Assembly: GCF_001659605.2 (NCBI RefSeq)
Contig: NC_035169.2
Location: forward strand, 14,694,263-14,758,262
Length of the DNA: 64,000 nt
Reading direction: 5' to 3'
Source: Manihot esculenta
Taxonomy: Eukaryota > Streptophyta > Magnoliopsida > Malpighiales > Euphorbiaceae
Shown: positions 44,508 to 57,300 of the stretch, piece by piece
Position numbering within the stretch: the first letter of the stretch is position 1
Layout of the letters: every line of letters starts with the position of its first letter
Notes under the pieces: model-generated
Databases searched by the model: none
Told to the model about the DNA's origin: nothing
What the model saw: the letters and a program-made list of their open reading frames with translations, nothing else
Program-made: the position numbers and the translations under genes

Positions 44508-47500
44508 TCAGAAAAGATAAGGATATTGCTGGAGCATGGACTCCCGTGTCTCCCAAGTACATTCTTCCATATTGTGGTGGTTCCAAAGGACTTTCACCAT
44601 CGGGATTTCCTTGTTTCTTAGCTTTCTGATCTGGGTGTCTAGGATCCGTACTGGCTGCTCAACATAGGTGAGATCTTCTTGGATCTCCACATCAGGCTCA
44701 CTAAAAACCTTGCCCGGATCTGACACGAACTTTCTCAACATGGAAACATGGAAAACCGAATGGATTCTTTCCATTGAAGCAGGTAAATCCAGCTTGTACG
44801 GCACATTCCCAATCTTTTGCAAGACTTCAAAGGGTCCGATGTATCGTGGGGCTAGTTTACCTTTTTTTCCAAAGCGAACCACTCCCTTCATTGGAGACAC
44901 CTTGAACAATACCAGATCCCCCTCCTGAAACTCTACTTGTCTCCTGCGAATGTCTGCATAACTCTTATGTCTGCTTGCAGCAGTCTTGATCCTTTCTCTG
45001 ATTATGGGTACCATCCTGCTGGTAATCTCTACTAGCTCAGGCCCTGCCAAGGCCTTCTCTCCAACTTCCTCCCAGCAAACAGGTGACCTGCACTTCCTTC
45101 CATACAAAGCTTCATATGGAGCCATCCCGATGCTAGCATGATGGTTGTTATTGTAGGCAAACTCCACCAAGGGTAGATGCTGCCTCCAAGAACCGCCAAA
45201 GTCCAGCACACACATTCTGAGCATATCCTCGATAGTCTGGATGGTCCTTTCTGACTGTCCATCAGTCTGGGGGTGGAAGGCAGTACTGAAATCCAACCTA
45301 GTACCCATGGCATTCTGCAGACTCCGCCAAAACCTGGAGGTGAACTGGGGCCCTCTATCAGACACTATTGAAACAGGAACCCCATGCAGCCTGACGATCT
45401 CATCAACATACACCTGCGCCAACTTGTCCACAGAATAGCCACTCCTGACAGGGATGAAGTGAGCAGATTTGGTGAGTCTGTCCACAATCACCCATATGGA
45501 GTCCAATCTGTTGGACGCCGCCGGTAACCCCACTACGAAGTCCATAGCTATATTCTCCCATTTCCACTCTGGAATAGGTAGCGGGTTAAGCATTCCAGCC
45601 GGCTTCTGATGTTCCAGCTTCACCCTCTGACACACTTCGCAGGCTGACACGAACTGTGCCACTTCTCTCTTCATAGCTGGCCACCAATAAACTTTCTTCA
45701 GATCTTGGTACATCTTGGTGGCTCCTGGGTGAACGCTGTATCTTGCATTATGAGCCTCCCTCATAATGTCTCCTTTTAGCCCTATGTCATCTGGTACACA
45801 CAATCGACTCCCATAGCGGAGGATCCCCTTACTGTCAAATCTGAACTCACTGTCCTTGCCTGACTGAACAGTCCTGGCAATCTTCACTAATTTCGGGTCC
45901 TCATGCTGTTTCTGAGCCACTTGCTCCAGAAACACAGGTGTCACTTTCATCTGGGCCACTAAAGCACCTGTACCAGACAACTCCAACTGTAGACCTTCAT
46001 CAATGAGCTTGTAAAACTCCTTCACCACTGGTCTCCTCTCTGCCGTGATGTGGGATAGACTGCCTAGTGACTTCCGGCTTAGGGCGTCTGCCACAACATT
46101 CGCCTTACCCGGATGATACTGAATCTTGCAATCGTAGTCACTCAGCAGCTCTACCCATCTCCTCTGTCTCAAATTCAAATCTCTTTGACTCAGGATGTAC
46201 TGCAGGCTCTTATGATCTGTAAAGATCTCACATTTTACCCCATAGAGGTAGTGCCTCCACATCTTGAGTGCAAAGATTACTACTGCCATCTCTAGGTCAT
46301 GCGTGGGGTAATTTAACTCATGCTTATTCAGCTGTCTAGAAGCATAAGCAATCACCCTCTCATTCTGCATTAGTACACAACCCAGTCCCACACGGGACGC
46401 ATCACAAAAGACTGTAAAGTCTTCATCACTAGACGGCAGAGCTAACACTGGTGCTGAAGTCAACCTCTTCTTAAGCTCTTCAAAACTCTCTTCGCACTGG
46501 TCGGTCCACACAAACTTTTGATTCTTCCTGGTTAACCTAGTCAGAGGAGCTGCAACTTTTGAGAAGTCCTGGACGAACCTCATGTAGTAACCTGCCAAAC
46601 CCAAGAAACTCCTGATCTCTGTCACTGAAGTGGGTCTAGGCCAGTTAGCCACAGCTTCTACCTTCTTGGGGTCCACCTCTATCCCATTTTCTGACACTAC
46701 ATGCCCCAAGAACGAAATGCTCCTCAGCCAGAACTCACACTTAGAGAACTTGGCATACAAGCCATGTTCCCTCAAGGTCTGCAAAACCAACCGCAGATGA
46801 TGGGCATACTCCTCTGCATTCCTGGAATACACTAAGATATCATCTATGAAGACAATAACAAAGTGATCCAGGTATTGACTAAACACCCTGTTCATGAGAT
46901 CCATGAATGCTGCAGGGGCGTTGGTTAATCCGAACGGCATTACAAGGAACTCAAAATGCCCATATCTGGTCCTGAAGGCTGTCTTCGGCACATCCTCCTC
47001 CCTTATCCTTAGCTTATGGTACCCCGATCTCAGATCTATTTTGGAGAAACAACCTGCTCCGGCTAGCTGGTCAAATAGATCGTCGATCCTAGGCAACGGG
47101 TACTTATTCTTGGTAGTGACTTTGTTCAACTGCCTGTAGTCAATACAAAGTCTAAGGGATCCATCCTTCTTTCTCACAAACAAAACTGGTGCACCCCAAG
47201 GTGAGGTGCTCGGTCGGATGAAGCCCTTTTCTACCAGCTCTTGCAACTGTTCCTTCAATTCCTTCAACTCAGCTGGAGCCATCCTGTAGGGAGGGATAGA
47301 GATCGATCGAGTTCCAGGCATCAGTTCTATCTCGAACTCTATCTCCCTAGCAGGTGGTAAACCTAGTAGCTCATCTGGGAAGACGTCTAGAAACTCTCTA
47401 ACCACTGGCACCGAGGCGGGCTCTCTAACCTGACTGCTAAGCTCTCTCACATGAGCCAAATACCCCTGACATCCCTTCCTAAGCAACCTACGAGCCTGAA

Positions 47501-49492
47501 GAGCTGATATCAGACCTCTAGGTGTACCCCTCCTGTCTCCCCTGAAGACAACCTCTGACCCATCCTGACCTCTGAACCTGACTACCTTGTCCCTGCAGTC
47601 CAAGGTAGCACCATGGGTAGATAACCAGTCCATCCCTAGAATGACGTCAAAATCTGTCAAGTCTAGAACCACAAGGTCGGCGGAAAGGCATCTTCCCTCA
47701 ACAAAGACTGGACTGCACTGGCAGACTGACTCTGCCACTGATGGATCACACTTGGGTCCACTGACCCAGAGAGGACACTCTAACCCAGAGATCATCAGAC
47801 CCAACCTCTCGACGGCTCTCGGAGCAATAAAAGAATGAGATGCACCAGGGTCCATCAAGGCATACACATCTGAACAACCAATGACTAAGTTACCTGCCAC
47901 CACAGTGTTAGATGCATCTGCCTCCTGTTGAGTCATTGTGAAGATCCGTGCTGGAGCTGATGGACCTTCACCTCTGAAACCCGCTGAAGAAGAGGTTGCT
48001 CCTCTCCCTCTGCCTCTGCCACTGGCCTGAGTCACGGCTGGAGCTGCTGGCTGAGCCACACTACCAGAAGCTGTCTGCTGAGACTGTGCTCCAAAAGCTG
48101 CCCTAGGACACTCCCGAGCCATGTGTCCCTCTTGCCCGCATCTGAAGCAGGCTGCTGTCCCAGCCCGGCAAACTCCTCTGTGTGGCCTACTACACTTGGC
48201 ACAAACTGCATTATCCGCACCAGAGCTCGAGCCATTCCCTAGTCCCAGACTGGACTTGACCTTGTTCCAAAACTTGTTCTTCTTCGACTTCTTGGTGGTA
48301 CTGCTCCACCTCTTGCTACCTGAAGCTGCTGCACTAAAAGAAGAAGAGCCTGGGGTCTTAGAACTAGAAGGCTGTGCTATTGACTGCTTAACTGTCCCCT
48401 GAACGATGGCACTGGCCTCCATTTTCCGGGCCATATCCACTATGGCATGGAAGCTCTCCCTATCTGCTGACTGGATCAAGGAGGAATATCTGGAGTGGAG
48501 TTTCATGATATACCTCCTTGACCTTTTCTGGTCCGAGTCAAGATTTTGCCCTGCAAATGGCAACAGCTTCAAGAATCTGTCTGTGAACTCCTCTACACTC
48601 ATCTCATCAGTCTGCCTCAACTGCTCAAACTCTATCATCTTCAGCTCCCTTGAACTATCTGGGAAAGCCCATCCTGCAAACTCGTTTGCAAACTCCTCCC
48701 AAGACATGCTGTCCACTCTCGGGTTCACATAATTCTTGAACCACTCTCGTGCCTTCTTGCGCTTAAGCGTGAACCCAGCCATCTGAATGGCTCTACTGTC
48801 ATCGGCCCCAATCTCATCTATGATCACCTTGACCCTTTCAAGATACACAAAGGGTCATCCCCTTTTTCATACTGAGGAGCACCCAGTTTCATGTAGTCGG
48901 TCATCTTGACCTTGCTCCCACTGGCTGAGCTAGGTCTAGAAGGTTGAGTAACTGGGGCTGCTGGTTCTGTAGGTGGTGGAGGTGGTGCAACATTTTATAA
49001 GGTAGGGTTTGCTGGATTTGGATAGTAAGGTGGGGGTGGATACATTAGGTATTGTGGATATGGTGGGTAGTAGGGTGGGTATGGCATCTGTGTGGGGTAA
49101 GGGGTGAAGCTAGGGTAATCCGATGTACCTCCCATCGAATACCCAGGATTTTGTGAGAAGTGTGGGTAGTGGGGTGGCTGAACAAATCCCGAGGCCTGAG
49201 TGCCTCCTTGGAACTCTCCCATTCCCTCTTCTGACATGCTAACTCCCAGACTGTCATCCCTCCTCTACTCTACATCCATATCATCCCCCATGTCTTCTGA
49301 CATTCCTTCCTGAACTGTTCCCCTCACTGATCTGCTCCTACCCAGATCCAGAGACCTTCTAGGGTCTCTTACTGCTCTTTCTCTGTTAGACCTACTAGAC
49401 ATTGCCCTAGGCAATGTAGGAGGACGGACGCTCATGCCCTCATCCTCAGGTGGCACTCCAGTCAATCGTGCAGATCGACGAGTTCCTCTCAT
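44508..49492 (-). pseudogene. gag-pol: Element D gag-pol: gag broken, pol open
   Basis: The start ATG at 49490-49492 opens the usual [12 protein letters not shown] frame, ended by a stop at 49265-49267. The same frame continues to a second stop at 48995-48997. A one-base loss near 48850-48857 then shifts the frame. From 48848 down to the stop at 44508-44510 there are 1446 open codons covering late Gag, zinc knuckles ([14 protein letters not shown]), protease (LMDPGAS), RT (FIDDI), RNase H, HHCC and DDE integrase and chromodomain. The usual start no longer reaches pol. Whether any downstream start is used cannot be told. Confidence 0.93.
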
Positions 49493-49738
49493 CCTGCTTT
49501 CTGAAAGGCATCACATAAAAAGCAAACATTAGCATCATATGGTTCATGTGGGCACACATGAACCCTCATCACATACATCACATATCATTAATGCACATGC
49601 ATATAATCATGGCATTTCACATCATCATGCAAGACATGACTCCACATCCTATCCTAGTGGACATGATCTTCCTATTGTGCTTGACCTTCTATAACATCTA
49701 TGAGCCCGACACTCTAGGTCTGACCATATGAACCTAGG

Positions 49739-49750
49739 GCTCTGATACCA
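49739..49750 (-). promoter_or_regulatory. Primer-binding site of D
   Basis: Coding strand TGGTATCAGAGC, three bases from the 5' LTR start at 49754. Confidence 0.9.
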
Positions 49751-50509
49751 TTCTGTAATGACCCGAAAATCGGACCGCTACCGGCGCTAGGATCCAGATC
49801 GGCTTAAGGCCGCCAGGACCCGTAGCAAGCCTGACATAACCTGATAAACCTGTTTAATTCCATACATGATAAAAAATCATACATAAAAATTTAAAACTTT
49901 TCTTTCATACATTCTATCGTAGACCAAACTCAACCTGTGCATGCACTGAACATAGTCATAATCATAAACTTGACCCCTCTGTGGGATCTCATCAATGCCC
50001 CCAGTGGGTAGCATAACATGTGTTGAGTTGGTTTACATAAGCATCATAAAACATCTAAGATCATGTATTAAAAGGGATAACAACATCCATAGGGTCAAGC
50101 ACAATTTCTAATCCTCAATATCATTATACATAACATGACTATTCAACTTTACATCATCTTACAATTTATCATGTCCACTTTCTATCTATTACAAACACAT
50201 GACTTTACTCTTCTCGACTTCTCTGACTAGCCCGTACCTGCAATCCTGGGGGATTAGGGAAAAGGGGTGAGCTACTAGAGCCCAGTGAACAGAATAATAA
50301 AACATTTAAATTATATGATAACATGAAATGCATCACATCACAGCTAATCACATCAAAGATAAATTTGTCACCAATAGTCCTCTACATGGTCCAACTGTGC
50401 CAGGGGCGTAGAATAGGGGGCTTTTTGCTTTTTCAAGTTAAAAAAAAAAATTTTTCTCAAATCTTGGTCCGGCAAAAACTATTTCTCGGATCAGGGTAAA
50501 TTTTGACTC

Positions 50510-50618
50510 TACCGCACTTCAAAAGTGCGGTAGAGCTTACCACACTTTTAAAGTGCGGTAAGATAAGAATAATTAAAAAAAAAAATTAAATACATTACCG
50601 CACTTTTGAAGTGCGGTA
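50510..50618. repeat. Three 23-bp palindromes in left arm of foldback element
   Basis: At 50510-50532, 50538-50560 and 50596-50618, each a near-perfect inverted repeat with arms TACCGCACTT/AAGTGCGGTA and a 3-base centre. The middle one has one mismatch (TACCACACTT). Confidence 0.9.
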
Positions 50619-51654
50619 ATGCGTGCGTGAGTGTGCTGCACAATCAATTTGAAAAATATAAATTTAATTTTTATTTAATTAATTTTATTTATTTAATTAT
50701 ATATTAAATTTATATAAATATAATTATAAAATTATATTAATATTATTATAAATATTAATTATTTTAATTTATTTATAATAAAATATTATATTTTTTATAT
50801 TTATTATTTTATTTTATTATTTTTATTACAGTTAATTTATAAATATTTATAAATTATAAAAGTTATAAAAAATTAAAATTTATTTTATTTCATATTTTTC
50901 ATATTAAAATATTTTATAAATAAAAAAAAAGATATCTATATAATACAAGAATATATTTATTCATCTTTAATATTATTTTTTGACATTATCATTTATATAT
51001 ATATTATTTATTTTTATTATATTATTTTTTTTAAATATTTAGATGTATTTTTTTATTTAATTTTTTATATTTTTTCATTGATAAATATAATTAATAAAAT
51101 AAATTATATATATCATTGGTAAATATATTGGATATTGAAGATTGGGGAGTAAAATATGATACCTTTAATTTTTTAAATTTACTTAAATGTACATACTATC
51201 AAATTAAGTCTATGAATATTATATTAATACATTAATATATATTTTTAGTATTAATTAAATTATATAAATCAATAAAATTAAATAGCAAATATGATAAATA
51301 TAATATTATATTATAAATAATTTAAATTAATTAATATTAATATTAATATAATTTTTATAACTAAATTTTATAAATTGAATATAAAGTTAATTAAATTAAT
51401 AAAATATAATATAATAATTAATTAAATAAAAATTAATTAATATTAATATAAGTTTTATAATTATAATTTATAAATTTAATATATAATTAATTAAATTAAT
51501 AAAATATAATAATTAATTAAATAAAAATTTATTAATTAATATTAATATAATTATATTTATATAAATTTAATATATAATTAAATAAATAAAATTAATTAAA
51601 TAAAAATTAAATTTATATTTCTCAAATTGATTGTGCGGCAGCCGCATTACACAT

Positions 51655-51764
51655 TACCGCACGTCAAAAGTGCGGTAATGTATTTAATTTTTTTTTTCCA
51701 ATTATTCTTATCGTACTGCACTTCAAAAGTGCGGTAAGTTCTACCGCACTTTTAAAGTGCGGTA
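51655..51764. repeat. Three 23-bp palindromes in right arm of foldback element
   Basis: At 51655-51677, 51714-51736 and 51742-51764, mirror counterparts of those in the left arm with the same spacing in reverse order; the first two have one mismatch each. Confidence 0.9.
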
Positions 51765-53486
51765 AAGTCAAAATTTACCTTGATTTGGAAAATAGTTTTT
51801 ATCGGACCAGGATTTGAGAAATTTTTTTTTTTTTAACTTGAAAAAGCAAAAAACCCTAGAATAGGCCTCACTGGTCTTTCTCTTACGTAATCATAACATA
51901 GCATAACATAACATTCCAACTGTACCAGGGGCGTAGAATGGGCCTCACTAGTCTTTCTCTTACATGGTGCCAGGGGCGTAGAATGGGCCTCACTGGTCTT
52001 CCGTACCGTATCATCATCATATCATAACATAGGAGGACTAAAGGATCATTCAACATTCATCCGCATCATCAACATATATTATGCAATGCAACATATTCGT
52101 GAGTTCTAATGCAAGTACCCTATTATATCTCATGGCATTCATGATGCGTGAATCATGCTAAAACTGGTTTATTTATTTAAAAGCATAAGAGTTATTCCAC
52201 TCACCTCTGGCTGAAGCTCTACTGACTCAGAAGCAGCTGAACTCACTGCTGGGGTCCTCGGTTCCTCGGGTCCGAACCTACACAGGTGGACTCAAATGAG
52301 GGACCAAACAACTAGAACATAACTCTAAAAACATCCCCCAAAAACCCCCTAGAACATCATGAAACAATCATAGAAAATCATGCAAAAGAGGGCTGGACAG
52401 GGCACTTTCGGCGGCAGGTTCGACGGCCGAAAGTCCCTCCAGACCCGAAAGTCAGGCAGGTTCGGCGGCACCTTCGGCGGCCGAAACTCCCAGACAGAGG
52501 CGAAAGTCCTCTTTCGGGGGCAAGCTTCGGCAGCCGAAGGCTGCTTCCACAAGCATGTTCGGCGGCCGAAAGTTCCTTCGGCTGCCGAACCTGGTTTCTC
52601 CCTTAGTGGCAGAAACTCAGCTCTCCTATGCATATACGCCTCCAAAACTTCCCAAACATGCATAAACCTATTCTACAACACACATACACAATCATACCAG
52701 CTCCTAGGGACTTCAAACCATCCTAAGCCCCATCTACAACACATCAAACATGCATTGGCAAGCCACATTGTTCAAAAATACAACATAAACTCATAAACCT
52801 AACTATAAGCTAAACATGCATTCTACCCCATAGATCTTCATAAAACTTACTTAAAACATGCAATGAGCTTAAGATCGGCTCTTACCTCTTGAAGATCGAG
52901 AGAGAGATGACCTAATCTTGGAGATGGGAGGTTTTCAACTTCCTTGGGTCTCCAAGCTCAAAACTTGCGCAAAACTTGAAAATCTTCAAAATAAGATGAA
53001 AACTTGTGAAAATCGTGAAAGATTTGAAGGAAGAACTCAAAGATTAGTGAGGGACGGCGGAGAGCTCACCTTGGCTGAAAATGGGGAGAAAAACTCGCCC
53101 ATTTCGGCTAAAGGACCCTTTTATAGTGGCTGGCCAGGCCACGTTCGGGGGCCGAACGTGCCTCCGCATGCATGCCATGTTCGGCGGCCGAACTTAAGGT
53201 TCGGCGGCCGAACCTGGACTTCCCTCACTTATGCCTTCGGGGGCCTAAGGCACACCCGAAATGCCTGTATGTTCGGCGGCCGAACTTGAGGTTTGGCGGC
53301 CGAACCTGGGTTTTCCTCCAAGGTTATTTTCATGCAAAAACTCATTTTCTTTCATGCTTAAAACATAAAACACATTAAAACATTTTATGAAAACATGGTT
53401 TTACCCTTCTAGAGGTTTCCGACATCCGAGATTCCACCGGACGGTAGGAATTCCGATACCGGAGTCTAGCCGGGTATTACATCTAC

Positions 53487-54262
53487 AACATGCATACACA
53501 AGCAAATAAGCATTTATGGGTCTCAAACTATCCTAAACCCCAACACAAACACATAAAGCAACTCAAACATCATACATTACCCAAAAACTCAACATTTACC
53601 CTAACAACAAACAACTAACTTACACATGCATTTCTACCCCATAAACTTCATAAAACTTGTTTAAAACATGAAATGAGCTAAGAATCTACTCCTACCTCTT
53701 GAAGATCGAGAGGGGAGGCGATCTAAACTTTGAGATGAGAGAAATCTAGCTCCTTGGGTCTCCAAGCTCCAAAACTTGATCTTAGCTTCAAAACTCTTCA
53801 AAACCAAGTTAGAACTCGTTAAAACTTGAAAGATTTGAGGAAAATCATCAAAACCAACCATGGGAGAGTATGGACTCACCGTTGGCCGAAAATAGGGGAG
53901 AAAGCTCGCCCATTTTCGGCCATGGGGCCTTTTATAGGTGGCTAGCCAGGCCACCTTCGAAAGCTGAAGGCGACTCCAAAATGCATGCATGTTCAGCGGC
54001 CAAACATGAGGTTCAGCGGCCGAACATGAGCCACATTCGGAAGCCTAATGTGCCCCCCTAAACTATCCCACGTTCGGCGGCCGAACCTGGAAATAGCTCC
54101 ATGGTCTTTTTCATTTAAAACCCAATTTCTTTCTTACTCAAAACCATGAAATACATGAAAACATTTTATAAAAACATGATTTTACCCTTCTAGAGGTTTC
54201 CGATATCCGAGATCCCACCGGAATGTAGGAATTCCGATACCGGAGTCTAGCCGGGTATTACA
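53487..54262 (-). repeat. Element C 3' LTR, segment 3
   Basis: Continues from D's target site (AACATGCATACACAAGC...) and matches 61157-61451 of C's right LTR, then runs on to CGGGTATTACA. TATA box at 53931-53936 (minus). Its palindromes are decayed (for example TTCAGCGGCC), in keeping with age. Confidence 0.9.
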
Positions 54263-54359
54263 TTCTCCCCCCCTTAAGAACATTCGTCCCCGAATGTTCA
54301 CCAAACAAGCATACATAGCATAACACGTAAGCACACATACAAAACACATAACACTTACC

Positions 54360-57300
54360 TTAAAAGAGATGAGGATATTGCTGGAGCATGGACTCCCGTG
54401 TCTCCCAGGTATACTATTCGATGTTGTGGTGATTCCAAAGGACTTTCACCATCGGGATTTCCTTGTTTCTTAGCTTTCTAATCTGGGTGTCTAGGATCCG
54501 CATCGGCTGCTCAACATAGGTGAGATCTCCAAGGATCTCCACATCAGGCTCACTAAGAACCTTGCTCGGATTCGACACGAACTTCCGTAACATGGAAACA
54601 TGGAAAACCGGATGGATTATCTCCATTGAAGCAGGTAAGTCCAACTTGTACGATACATTCCCAATCTTTTGCAAGATTTCAAAGGGTCCGATGTACCGTG
54701 GAGCTAGCTTACCTTTCTTCCCGAACCAAATCACCCCTTTCATCTGAGACACTTTGAGCAATACCAAATCCCCCTCCTGAAACTCTACTTGCCTTCTGTG
54801 GAGATCTGCATAACTCTTTTGCCTGCTCACAGCAGTCTTGATCCTTTCTCTGATTGTGGGTACCACCCTGCTAGTGATCTCTACTAACTCTGGGCCTGCC
54901 AAGGCCCTTTCTGCAACTTCCTCCCAACAGACAGGTGACCTGCACTTCCTTCCATACAAAGCTTCATATGGAGCCATCCCTATGCTAGCATGATAGCTGT
55001 TATTGTAGGCGAACTCCACCAAAGGTAGATGCTGCCTCCAAGAACCGCCAAAATCTAGCACACACATTCTGAGCATATCTTCTATTGTCTGGATGGTCCT
55101 CTCTGACTGTCCATCAGTCTGAGGATGGAAAGCAGTGCTAAAATCTAACCTGGTACCCATAGCGTTCTGCAGACTCCACCAAAACCTGGAGGTGAACTGG
55201 GGTCCTCTATCAAACACTATTGAAATAGGAGCCCCATGCAGCCTGACAACTTCATCAACAAACACCTACGCCAATTTATCCACAGAATAGCCACTCTTGA
55301 CAGGGATGAAGTGAGCAGATTTGGTCAGTCTGTCCACAATCATCCATATGGAGTCCAATCTGTTGGACGTCGCCGTAACCCCACCACGAAGTCCATAGCA
55401 ATATTCTCCCATTTCCACTCTGGAATCGGCAGTGAGTTAAGCATTCTAGCCGGCTTTTGATGTTCCAGCTTCACCCTCTGACATACTTCGCAGGCTGACA
55501 CGAACTGTGCCACTTCTCTCTTCATAGCTGGCCACCAATAAACTCTCTTCAGATCTTGATACATCTTGGTGGCCCCAGGGTGAATACTGTATCTGGCATT
55601 ATGAGCTTCCTTCATAATGTCTCCCTTCAGACCTATGTCATCTGGTACACACAATCTATTCCCATAGCGGAGGATCCCCTTGCTGTCAAACCTGAACTCT
55701 TCATTCTTGCCTGACTGAACAGTCCTGGCAATCTTTACTAACTCTGGGTCCTCGTGCTGTTTCTGAGCCACCTGCTCCAGAAACACAGGTGTCACTCTCA
55801 TTTGGGCTATCAAAGCACTTGTACCAGACAACTCCAACTGTAGACCTTCATTAAGGAGCTCGAAGAACTCCCTCACCACTGGTCTTCTCTCTGCTGTGAT
55901 ATGGGATTGACTGCCAAGTGATTTTTGGCTTAAGGCGTCTGCCACAACATTCGCCTTACCCGGATGGTACTGAATTTTGCAATCATAGTCACTAAGCAGT
56001 TCTACCCATCTTCTCTGTCTCAGGTTCAACTCTCTCTGACTCAAGATTTATTGCAAGCTTTTATGATCTGTGAAGATCTCACATTTAACCCCATAGAGGT
56101 AATGCCTCCACATCTTGAGTGCAAAGATTACTGCTGCCATCTCTAGGTCATGTGTAGGGTAATTCAACTCGTGCTTCTTCAACTGCCTAGAAGCATAAGC
56201 AATCACCCTTTCATTCTGCATTAGCACACAACCCAGTCCCACATGGGACGCATAACAAAACACTATGAAGTCTTCATTACTAGTAGGCAGAGCTAACATC
56301 AGTGCCGACGTCAACCTTTTCTTCAGCTCTTCGAAGCTCTCTTCACACTGGTCAGTCCACACAAATCTCTGATTCTTCTTAGTTAACCTGGTCATAGGAG
56401 CTGCAATCTTAGAGAAGTCCTGAACGAACCTCCTGTAGTAACCTGCCAAACCCAAGAAGCTCTTGATCTCTGTCACTGTAATGGGTCTAGGCCAGTTAGC
56501 TATAGCTTTTACCTTCTTGGGGTCCACTTCGATTCCATTTTCTGACGCAACATGCCCCAAGAATGAAATGCTCCTCAGCCAGAACTCACACTTGGAGAAC
56601 TTGGCATACAAGCCATGTTCCCTCAAGGCCTGCAGAACTATCCTCAGATGATGGGCATGCTCCTCTGCATTCCTGGAATACACTAAGATATCATCTATGA
56701 AGACAATAACAAAGTGATCTAGATATTGACTGAAAACTCTGTTCATGAGGTCCATGAATGCTGCAGGGGCATTGGTTAACCCGAACAGCATTACAAGGAA
56801 CTCATAGTGCCCATATTTGGTTCTGAATGCCGTCTTCAGCACATCCTCTTCTCTTATTCTCAGCTGATGGTACCCGGATCTCAGATCTATCTTGGAGAAA
56901 CACCCTACTCCTGCTAACTGGTCAAATAGATCGTCGATCCTCGGCAACGGGTACTTATTCTTGGTGGTGACTTTGTTCAACTGCCTGTAGTCGATACAAA
57001 GCCTAAGGGATCCATCCTTCTTTCTCACAAACAGTACTGGAGCACCCCAGGGTGAGGTACTCGGTCGGATGAAGCCCTTATCTACCAGCTCTTGGAACTG
57101 CTCCTTAAGCTCCTTCAACTCTGCTGGTGCCATCCTGTAGGGAGGGATAGAGATCGGTCGGGTTCCAGGCATCAACTCTATTTCGAACTCTATCTCCCTA
57201 GTAGGTGGTAAACTTGACAGCTCGTCTGAGAAGACATCTAAAAACTCTCTGACCACGGGCACTGAGGCGGGCTCTCTAACATGATTATCTAGCTCTCTCA

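Larger units (their letters stand above)
50418..51856. mobile_element. Non-coding Mutator-like foldback transposon, 1439 bp
   Basis: Ends are GGGCTTTTTGCTTTTTCAAG on the left and its near-perfect inverse on the right. The inverted repeats extend inward about 250 bp (to roughly 50675 and 51595) with some mismatches. Flanking 9-bp copies TAGAATAGG lie at 50409-50417 and 51857-51865; the related empty site in D's other LTR is TAGAATGGG. A 9-bp duplication fits Mutator-like elements and not hAT (8 bp). The interior is very AT-rich with no open frame. Each arm holds three 23-bp palindromes of TACCGCACTT type. Confidence 0.88.
42125..53481 (-). mobile_element. Element D: chromovirus with broken gag, in C's LTR
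   Basis: LTRs 42125-44401 (2277 bp) and 49754-53481 (2280 bp after removing the foldback element and its target copy), primer site 49739-49750, gag-pol 44508-49492. Flanks TCTAC at 42120-42124 and 53482-53486; empty site at 61152-61156 in C's right LTR. LTRs are close to identical. Gag has two stops and a frameshift, but pol is open to its end. Confidence 0.94.
49754..53481 (-). repeat. Element D 5' LTR (right), split by foldback transposon
   Basis: Starts TGTAATGACCCGAAAATCGG, ends GCCGGGTATTACA. The foldback element occupies 50418-51856. The rest carries palindrome cluster 2 (52400-52590), TATA box (53120-53125, minus) and cluster 1 (53140-53305). The foldback element sits in the downstream part of the LTR and not in the promoter. 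Confidence 0.93.

Noticed and set aside
50418..51856. hAT-type element
   Set aside because: Ends match symmetrically (GGG/CCC) only when a 9-bp duplication is used; an 8-bp reading leaves unmatched end bases.
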